Part shown: one piece after another, positions 11,777-17,199 of the stretch | Position numbering within the stretch: the first letter of the stretch is position 1 | How the letters are laid out: every line of letters starts with the position of its first letter | Made by a program: the position numbers and the translations under genes | Notes under the pieces: generated by a model | Database searches by the model: none | Seen by the model: the letters and a program-made list of their open reading frames with translations, nothing else | Told to the model about the DNA's origin: nothing | Assembly (NCBI GenBank): GCA_016187105.1 | Contig: JACPKK010000018.1 | Location: 1 to 17,199, forward strand | DNA from: Candidatus Curtissbacteria bacterium | Lineage (GTDB): Bacteria; Patescibacteriota; Microgenomatia; Curtissbacterales; GWA2-41-24 | DNA: 17,199 nucleotides | Direction: 5' to 3'

Positions 11777-13378
11777 AATATTCTCGAAGACATCGAAAAA
11801 CAAATCGATCAGGCTAAATTTTCCGCCGCCCCCAAAAACGTCGGTAAAATTATCGAAATCGGCGACGGCGTCGCCAGGGTTTCCGGCCTTTCCGATGTCT
11901 CCGCTTCCGAAATCGTCTCCTTCGCTCACGGCATCACCGGCCTCGCCCTCAACTTGGAAGAGGATTCTGTCGGCGTCATCATTTTTGGCGACTGGAGTAA
12001 GTTAAAAGAAGGCGATGAGTGCCAAACTACCGGTAAAACCCTGGAAATCCCTGTCGGCGAAAACCTGATCGGCCGGGTCCTCGACGCTCTCGGTAAACCG
12101 CTGGACGGCAAAGGCGCCATTTCCGCCAAGAAATACTACCCGGCTGAAAAAATCGCCCCCGGTGTCATCCTGCGCCAATCTGTCAATACCCCCTTGCAGA
12201 CCGGCCTTAAAGCCATCGATTCCATGATCCCAATTGGCCGCGGCCAAAGGGAGCTGATTATCGGCGACCGCAGCCTTGGAAAAACGGCTATTTGCCTGGA
12301 CACAATCATTAACCAAAAAGGCAAGAGTGTTATCTGCATTTATGTCGCCATCGGCCAAAAAACTTCTAAAATCGCCCAAGTTGTCGACACGCTGGAAAGA
12401 CATAAAGCCATGGACCACACCATTGTTGTTGCCGCAAGCGCTTCAGATTCGGCCACCATGCAGTATCTTGCCCCTTATGCCGGCTGTGCCATGGGCGAAT
12501 ATTTTATGGACCAAGGGAAAGACGCCCTAGTAGTCTACGACGATTTAACCAAACACGCCTGGGCCTACCGCCAAATTTCCCTGCTTCTTAAACGCCCTTC
12601 CGGCCGCGAAGCTTACCCGGGCGATATTTTCTATCTTCATTCCCGCCTCTTAGAACGGGCCGCCCGCATGAACGATAAAAATGGCGGCGGTTCCCTAACC
12701 GCCCTCCCCATTATCGAAACCCAAGCCGGCGACGTTTCCGCCTATATCCCGACCAATATCATCTCCATCACCGACGGCCAAATCTTCCTGGAGGCCGACT
12801 CTTTCTATGCCGGTATCCGCCCGGCTGTTAACCCCGGCATTTCCGTTTCCCGTGTCGGCGGCGCAGCCCAAACCAAAATGATGAAACAAGTCGCCGGAAC
12901 CCTGCGCCTCGACCTTGCCCAGTACCGCGAATTGGCCACCTTTGCCCAGTTTGGTTCGGATCTTGATGAAACAACGCTCAAGCGCCTTGAGCGCGGCCGC
13001 CGCATTGTCGAAGTCCTAAAACAGCCGCAGCTTTCCCCAATGGACATTGCCTCCCAAGTTGTCGTCCTCTGGGCTGTCCAAAACGGCTATTTTGATAGTG
13101 TCCCCGTTGCCGATGTCGCCAAATACGAAACAAAGATCCTAAACCTCTTAGCCACCAACAAAAAACTGCGCGATCATCTGGAAGATAAAAAAGAAATCGA
13201 TGATTTTGCCGAAAAAGAACTAGCAAAAATGCTCTCAAAAAACTCAACACCCAGTGCGGGTGACAGTTCTGGAAAGGCTCTCGACAGCGCGCAGACGAAA
13301 AGCAGTTCTAAAAATAAATCGGCTCGAGTTAAAAAGTCGAGCACTGGCGGGAGGGAAAGAACTGGCAGGACCCGCTAA
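11774..13378 (+). CDS. atpA: F0F1 ATP synthase subunit alpha
   Basis: Non-catalytic nucleotide-binding subunit of the F1 head. P-loop GDRSLGKT at 164-171, GDVSAYIPTNIISITDGQIF, and the arginine finger R360 in VSRVGGAAQTK are all present. After the normal end near residue 490 there is a tail of about 45 residues rich in S, K, T, G and R that alpha subunits do not usually have. Its DNA contains short inverted repeats, including GCTCGA...TCGAGC at about 13321-13341. The gene starts inside an octamer array and ends 9 nt before atpG. Confidence 0.98.
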   Translation: MNILEDIEKQIDQAKFSAAPKNVGKIIEIGDGVARVSGLSDVSASEIVSFAHGITGLALNLEEDSVGVIIFGDWSKLKEGDECQTTGKTLEIPVGENLIGRVLDALGKPLDGKGAISAKKYYPAEKIAPGVILRQSVNTPLQTGLKAIDSMIPIGRGQRELIIGDRSLGKTAICLDTIINQKGKSVICIYVAIGQKTSKIAQVVDTLERHKAMDHTIVVAASASDSATMQYLAPYAGCAMGEYFMDQGKDALVVYDDLTKHAWAYRQISLLLKRPSGREAYPGDIFYLHSRLLERAARMNDKNGGGSLTALPIIETQAGDVSAYIPTNIISITDGQIFLEADSFYAGIRPAVNPGISVSRVGGAAQTKMMKQVAGTLRLDLAQYRELATFAQFGSDLDETTLKRLERGRRIVEVLKQPQLSPMDIASQVVVLWAVQNGYFDSVPVADVAKYETKILNLLATNKKLRDHLEDKKEIDDFAEKELAKMLSKNSTPSAGDSSGKALDSAQTKSSSKNKSARVKKSSTGGRERTGRTR

Positions 13379-13387
13379 ATAACTATT

Positions 13388-14233
13388 ATGGCCCAAATCC
13401 GCGAAATTAAAAAACGCATTAAATCTATTCAAAACACCCAAAAGGTCACCCACGCCATGGAACTTGTCGCCGCAACCAAGATGAGAAGAAGCCAAGAGGC
13501 CGCCGTCGCCGGCAGGCCTTACTCTCATACACTTCACGAAATTTTATCCAAAGTTCAATCTGCTTCCCACGAAAAAAGACATAGACTCTTAAAAACAAAC
13601 AGTTCCCCAAACCAACTAATAATCGTCGTCTCGTCCGATAGGGGCCTTGCCGGCGGTTTAAATTTAAATGTCTTTCGCGAAATCCTAAAAGCAGAAACTC
13701 GCAATACCTCCTTTATCACAATCGGCAAAAAGGCCACCCAATTTGTAGCCAAAAGCGGCCTGAACCTTACTGCCAGCTACGGGTCGGAAGAAATCCCATT
13801 TCTCCAACTCGCCCGCCTTTTAACCAAAATGGTTTCCGACGATTTCGTTGCCCAAAAATATTCAAAAGTTAGTTTAATTTATCCTCATTTCCAGTCGGTA
13901 GTTTTACAGGTCCCGACATGGATCCAGCTTTTGCCGATTCCGCCGATATCCCAAATCGAGGAGGAGATACCAAGCGGCGATTTTCTCTTTGAACCCAGCG
14001 CTGATCTGATCCTGGATTCTATTTTGAAACATCATGTGTTAACTCAAATCTATCAAGTACTGGTAGAAACTAAAGCCTCCGAACACTCGGCCCGTATGGT
14101 TGCCATGAAAAACGCCACCGAAGCCGCCGGCGATCTGGTCGACGATCTGACGCTTACCTATAACCAAGCCCGTCAGGAAGCAATCACCAAAGAACTTTTA
14201 GATATAATTACGGCGCAACACGCATTTGAATGA
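13388..14233 (+). CDS. atpG: F0F1 ATP synthase subunit gamma
   Basis: Central rotor shaft, 281 residues. The N-terminal helix MAQIREIKKRIKSIQNTQK with VTHAMELVAATKM, the DRGLAGGLN motif and the C-terminal helix RMVAMKNATEAAGDLVDDL are all in place and form the coiled coil that turns inside the alpha3beta3 ring. It follows atpA by 9 nt without a Shine-Dalgarno. TGA is its stop codon. Confidence 0.97.
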   Translation: MAQIREIKKRIKSIQNTQKVTHAMELVAATKMRRSQEAAVAGRPYSHTLHEILSKVQSASHEKRHRLLKTNSSPNQLIIVVSSDRGLAGGLNLNVFREILKAETRNTSFITIGKKATQFVAKSGLNLTASYGSEEIPFLQLARLLTKMVSDDFVAQKYSKVSLIYPHFQSVVLQVPTWIQLLPIPPISQIEEEIPSGDFLFEPSADLILDSILKHHVLTQIYQVLVETKASEHSARMVAMKNATEAAGDLVDDLTLTYNQARQEAITKELLDIITAQHAFE

Positions 14234-14238
14234 AAATA

Positions 14239-14305
14239 ATTGTTACATTGCTCAATTGTTCAATTGTTAAAACAACAATAGAACAATGAAACAATTGAAC
14301 AATAG
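14239..14305. repeat. Octamer array, 4+3-nt loop+4, atpG-atpD spacer
   Basis: Left arm 14239-14270 has four units (attgttca-like). The loop is aac. The right arm 14274-14305 has four units (aacaatag-like). It uses the same octamer family as the arrays before atpA and atpC and ends 9 nt before the atpD start. Confidence 0.92.
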
Positions 14306-14314
14306 AAAAAGAAA

Positions 14315-15718
14315 ATGGCAGTTAAAAAAATAAAAAACACGAAAAACAACTTAACTAGTAAAAACATCGGCCATATCGTCCAAATCATCGGCCCGGTCGT
14401 TGACGTTGAATTTGCCCCAAACCACTTGCCGGATATCTTCAGCGCCTTAAAAGTCGACAGCCTTACTTTAGAAGTCCAGCAACATTTGGGCGAAAATCTG
14501 GTACGCGCCGTTTCTCTCGGGCCGACAGACGGCTTAAAGCGCGGCCAGCCGGTGGCAAATACCGCCAGACCAATCGAGGTTCCGGTCGGCACAGAAACTC
14601 TGGGCCGCATTTTTGATGTCACCGGCAGCCCAATCGACGCGGGAGACGAAGTCAAGGCCAAAAAATACTACCCCATTCATCGCCCCGCCCCCTCTCTCAT
14701 GGAACAAGAAACCAAACCGGAAATTCTGGAAACCGGCATTAAAGTTATCGATTTAATCACCCCCTTTAATAAAGGCGGCAAGATCGGCGTCTTTGGCGGC
14801 GCCGGTGTCGGCAAAACCGTTATCATCCAGGAACTTATCAATAATATCGCCAAAGAGCACGGCGGTTATTCCGTCTTTGCCGGCGTCGGCGAAAGAACCC
14901 GTGAAGGCAATGACCTTTATCGGGAAATGAAAGAGGCCGGCGTTTTGGATAAGCTTGCCATGGTCTTTGGCCAGATGAATGAACCGCCCGGCGCCCGCTT
15001 CCGCGTTGCTCTCACCGCCCTTTCCATCGCCGAATACTTTAGAGATGACAAGAACCAGGATGTTCTTCTTTTCATCGACAACATTTTCCGATTTGCCCAA
15101 GCCGGCTCCGAAGTTTCAGCGCTTCTTGGCCGCACCCCGTCCGCCGTCGGTTACCAGCCGACGTTGGCTGCCGAAATGGGCGAGCTTCAGGAAAGAATCA
15201 CCTCAACCAAAAAAGGCTCTATCACTTCCCTACAGGCAATTTATGTTCCCGCCGACGATTACACCGACCCGGCGCCCGTTGCTACCTTTGCCCATTTGGA
15301 TTCCACCATTTCTCTGGAAAGGTCAATAGCCGAACAGGGCATTTACCCGGCCGTAGATCCCCTGGCCTCAAATTCCCGCAATCTTGACCCTGCTATTGTT
15401 GGAGAACAACACTACAATGTCGCCAGAAACGTCCAAAAAGTGCTTCAAAGGTATAAGGAGCTCGCCGATATTATCGCCATTTTAGGCGTCGAGGAGCTTT
15501 CTGACGAAGATAAAATCACCGTTTCCCGTGCCCGTAAAATCCAAAGGTTCCTAAGCCAGCCGATGTTTGTCGCCGAAACCTTCACCGGCCGCGCCGGCAA
15601 ATACGTACCGATCGAAAAAACCGTCGAATCATTTGAAAAAATCCTCGCCGGCGATTACGATTCCTATGACGAAAGCACCTTTTACATGGTTGGAGATATA
15701 AGTGAGGTGAAAAAATAA
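14315..15718 (+). CDS. atpD: F0F1 ATP synthase subunit beta
   Basis: Catalytic subunit of 467 residues. P-loop GGAGVGKT at 161-168, GERTREGND with the catalytic glutamate, LLFIDNIFRFAQAGSEVSA and the C-terminal EELSDED lever (about 393-399) are intact. The N-terminus carries about 15 extra K/N-rich residues before the barrel (IGHIVQIIGPVVDVEF). A lone AAAAAGAAAA stretch precedes the ATG in place of a Shine-Dalgarno. Its stop codon shares its last base with the next octamer array. Confidence 0.98.
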   Translation: MAVKKIKNTKNNLTSKNIGHIVQIIGPVVDVEFAPNHLPDIFSALKVDSLTLEVQQHLGENLVRAVSLGPTDGLKRGQPVANTARPIEVPVGTETLGRIFDVTGSPIDAGDEVKAKKYYPIHRPAPSLMEQETKPEILETGIKVIDLITPFNKGGKIGVFGGAGVGKTVIIQELINNIAKEHGGYSVFAGVGERTREGNDLYREMKEAGVLDKLAMVFGQMNEPPGARFRVALTALSIAEYFRDDKNQDVLLFIDNIFRFAQAGSEVSALLGRTPSAVGYQPTLAAEMGELQERITSTKKGSITSLQAIYVPADDYTDPAPVATFAHLDSTISLERSIAEQGIYPAVDPLASNSRNLDPAIVGEQHYNVARNVQKVLQRYKELADIIAILGVEELSDEDKITVSRARKIQRFLSQPMFVAETFTGRAGKYVPIEKTVESFEKILAGDYDSYDESTFYMVGDISEVKK

Positions 15719-15783
15719 TTGTTTCATTGCTCCATTGTTTCATTGCTATAGAACAATTGAACAATCTAACAATTTAACAATCT
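15718..15783. repeat. Octamer array, 4+2-nt loop+4, atpD-atpC spacer
   Basis: Left arm 15718-15749 has four units (attgtttc, attgctcc types). The loop is ag. The right arm 15752-15783 has four units (aacaatct-like). The array begins in the atpD stop codon and ends 4 nt before the atpC ATG, so it is essentially the whole spacer. Confidence 0.92.
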
Positions 15784-15787
15784 GCTT

Positions 15788-16198
15788 ATGTTACATTTAC
15801 AAATCATCACTCCCGAAAAAATCGTTTTTGACGACGAGGTCGATCAAGTCAGCCTGCCCACCGCAACTGGCCAAATTACAATCCTCCCCCATCATGTCGC
15901 CCTCGTAACTTCCGTAAAACCCGGTGAGTTAATTTTCAAAAAGCACTCCAAGGAAGAACTTCTAGCCGCCGGTTTTGGCTTTGCTCAAGTAGCCGCAGAC
16001 AACGTCAAAGTTCTTGTCGATTTAGCCGCCCCCGAAGAAGAACTCGAAGAAAGAAAAATCGAAGAAGCCAAGAAAGCCGCCGAACAGGCTCTTGCCCAAA
16101 AACACTTACTTTCCGAAGAAGAATTCGCCACGGCCTCTGCCAATCTCCAAAAAGCTTTAGCCCAGCTTAAGATCAAGCATCGAAGACGCCGGATCTAA
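15788..16198 (+). CDS. atpC: F0F1 ATP synthase subunit epsilon
   Basis: Rotor subunit of 136 residues. The N-terminal beta-sandwich (MLHLQIITPEKIVFDDEVDQ, then GQITILPHHVALVTSVKPGE) couples gamma to the c-ring. The C-terminal helical pair (about 85-130, rich in E, A and K) is the part that can inhibit ATP hydrolysis in relatives. It ends with a basic KHRRRRI tail. It is the last gene of the synthase. The start codon directly follows an octamer array. Confidence 0.95.
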   Translation: MLHLQIITPEKIVFDDEVDQVSLPTATGQITILPHHVALVTSVKPGELIFKKHSKEELLAAGFGFAQVAADNVKVLVDLAAPEEELEERKIEEAKKAAEQALAQKHLLSEEEFATASANLQKALAQLKIKHRRRRI

Positions 16199-16199
16199 A

Positions 16200-16656
16200 A
16201 CTCTAAACTCGAAATTCTAAATTCTAATTAAACTCAAATGCCCGAAATTGCAAAATCAAAATTTGATTTAGAAGAAAGAACCTTTAAATTTGCCAAAGAT
16301 TGCCGCTCATTTGCAAAAAAGCTTCCAAAAACCATCAGCAATATTGAAGACGCCAAACAGCTTGTTAGAGCATCCGGATCTGTCGGAGCAAACTATATAG
16401 AAGCAAATGAATCTTTTAGCAAAAAAGATTATTATATGAGGACCAAAATCTGCAGGAAGGAAGTAAAAGAATCACGCTACTGGTTAAAACTAGTAGAAAC
16501 AGGCGATAATCTAGACTTAGAAGTGGAGAGGAAAAGACTAATTCAAGAAGCTACCGAATTGATGAGGATTTTCGGATCGATAATAACGAAGCAGAAAATT
16601 TAATTTGAATTTTGTTATTAGAATTTAGTTAGAATTTAGAGTTTAGCATTTAGAAT
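16200..16656. mobile_element. Four-helix-bundle cassette 2: gene inside inverted 4+4 heptamer arms
   Basis: Left arm 16200-16227 has four 7-bp units (actctaa, attctaa types). Right arm 16629-16656 has four units (ttagaat, ttagagt types), whose reverse complements are attctaa and actctaa. Between the arms is only a 121-codon four-helix-bundle gene. The right arm ends 5 bp before the ATG of the kinase gene. The same arrangement occurs in cassette 1 with 9-bp units of unrelated sequence. Mobility is inference. Confidence 0.6.
16238..16603 (+). CDS. Four-helix-bundle protein, S23/IVP family
   Basis: 121 residues. It shows the family pattern FAKKLPKTISNIEDAKQLV followed by RASGSVGANYIEANE and YYMRTKICRKEVKESRYWL. 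It is clearly diverged from the protein at 8359-8724 although the length is the same. Proteins of this family are helical bundles with a probable nucleic-acid-binding surface and no settled function. The gene interrupts the operon between atpC and the kinase gene, and it starts 10 bp after the left repeat arm. No Shine-Dalgarno is seen. Confidence 0.9.
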   Translation: MPEIAKSKFDLEERTFKFAKDCRSFAKKLPKTISNIEDAKQLVRASGSVGANYIEANESFSKKDYYMRTKICRKEVKESRYWLKLVETGDNLDLEVERKRLIQEATELMRIFGSIITKQKI

Positions 16657-16661
16657 TTATT

Positions 16662-17192
16662 ATGAAGTATTCATCCATCACCATCTCCGGCCCTGTCGCT
16701 TCGGGGACATCAACCGCCGCCAAAACTCTTGCCGTAAAGTTCAATCTCGCCTACCTCTCTGCCGGCGATTTCTTCCGCAAGTATATGATCGATCACAACA
16801 TTCCTCTACCCGAAAAGGTCCAGATCCCGGACGAGGTCGATCGGAAAATTGACAAAGAACTTACCGATCTTGCCGCTTCTCAAAAACCCGTTATCATCGA
16901 CTCCCTTTATCACGGTTACTTCACCAGAAATATGCCCCACGTCTTAAAAGTTTTATTGACAGCAGACGAAGACGTCCGTATCAAAAGAGCCCTGCTGCGG
17001 ATCCATACCCACAAAGAAACCGCCGAGGATGTTAAACGCCGTGATCAAACGCACGATATCAAATTCCGTAAACTTTACGCCGACGAAGGCTTTTTAGACC
17101 CTAAGTTTTTCGATCTGGTTATCGACACCACCGCCACATCTAAAGAGCAGGTCGTCGTCGCTATCGCCAAAAAGTTTCAGGAAAACATATAA
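16662..17192 (+). CDS. Cytidylate-kinase-like P-loop kinase
   Basis: A 176-residue nucleotide kinase. The P-loop is G10-PVAS-GTS (ISGPVASGTSTAAKTL), with threonine where most P-loops have lysine, as in the short archaeal-type CMP kinases. LAYLSAGDFFR follows, the usual NMP-binding start. The probable lid is near VKRRDQTHDIKFRKLY. The reaction would be CMP or dCMP phosphorylation by ATP in pyrimidine salvage, but substrate cannot be proven here. It begins 5 bp after the right arm of cassette 2. Confidence 0.8.
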   Translation: MKYSSITISGPVASGTSTAAKTLAVKFNLAYLSAGDFFRKYMIDHNIPLPEKVQIPDEVDRKIDKELTDLAASQKPVIIDSLYHGYFTRNMPHVLKVLLTADEDVRIKRALLRIHTHKETAEDVKRRDQTHDIKFRKLYADEGFLDPKFFDLVIDTTATSKEQVVVAIAKKFQENI

Positions 17193-17199
17193 TAGAAAT

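Noticed and set aside
12002..12418. Minus-strand ORF of 138 codons within atpA
   Set aside because: It lies wholly opposite conserved atpA sequence and has no recognisable domain.
10374..15783. CRISPR-like repetition
   Set aside because: The units are 7-8 bp, contiguous, degenerate and inverted, with no unique spacers and no cas genes.
9556..17192. TGA recoded as glycine (Gracilibacteria/Absconditabacteria code)
   Set aside because: TGA ends atpF, atpH and atpG at the expected places, and no conserved frame contains an internal TGA.

Overview
The window looks like part of a genome of the Candidate Phyla Radiation (Patescibacteria), most plausibly the Microgenomates side; this placement is inference. 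The signs are very compact gene order, many starts without a Shine-Dalgarno, two small four-helix-bundle (S23/IVP-type) genes, a shortened ATP synthase delta subunit, and palindromic intergenic repeats of a type I associate with that group. TGA is used as a stop (for example in atpF and atpG), so the TGA-recoding lineages are excluded.

Left part (1-7107, minus strand). A leftward operon runs from a near-consensus promoter at 6165-6194: an Asp/Glu-racemase-family protein, tryptophanyl-tRNA synthetase, the FtsH membrane protease, a stand-alone 5'-3' exonuclease, and a GT4 glycosyltransferase broken by a 32-bp tandem duplication. Two genes in it are joined by ATGA overlaps. The leader carries two intrinsic-terminator-like hairpins and a tiny ORF. 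Upstream of it on the same strand lie elongator tRNA-Met, initiator tRNA-fMet and an FtsB/DivIC-like gene.

Middle (7108-9538). A tyrosine recombinase, a four-helix-bundle gene enclosed by inverted short-repeat arms, and an unlisted 49-residue membrane protein sit between two related inverted-repeat elements. A frameshifted beta-carbonic-anhydrase-like gene follows.

Right part (9556-17192, plus strand). A complete F-type ATP synthase operon in the order a, c, b, delta, alpha, gamma, beta, epsilon is followed by a second four-helix-bundle cassette and a cytidylate-kinase-like gene. The 3' end of atpB is echoed 32 bp after its stop codon with mostly synonymous differences.

Most striking signal. 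Across the window there are arrays of degenerate 7-, 8- or 9-bp units. They are usually organised as four units, a short loop, then four units in inverted orientation. The unit sequence differs from place to place but the 4+4 layout is kept. They fill all five long spacers of the atp operon and also occur in frame inside genes (exonuclease, glycosyltransferase; single-armed forms in trpS and the FtsB-like gene). In two places the loop is replaced by a 121-codon four-helix-bundle gene. I suggest a family of hairpin elements whose gene-bearing form carries the four-helix-bundle protein and whose other copies are empty forms.
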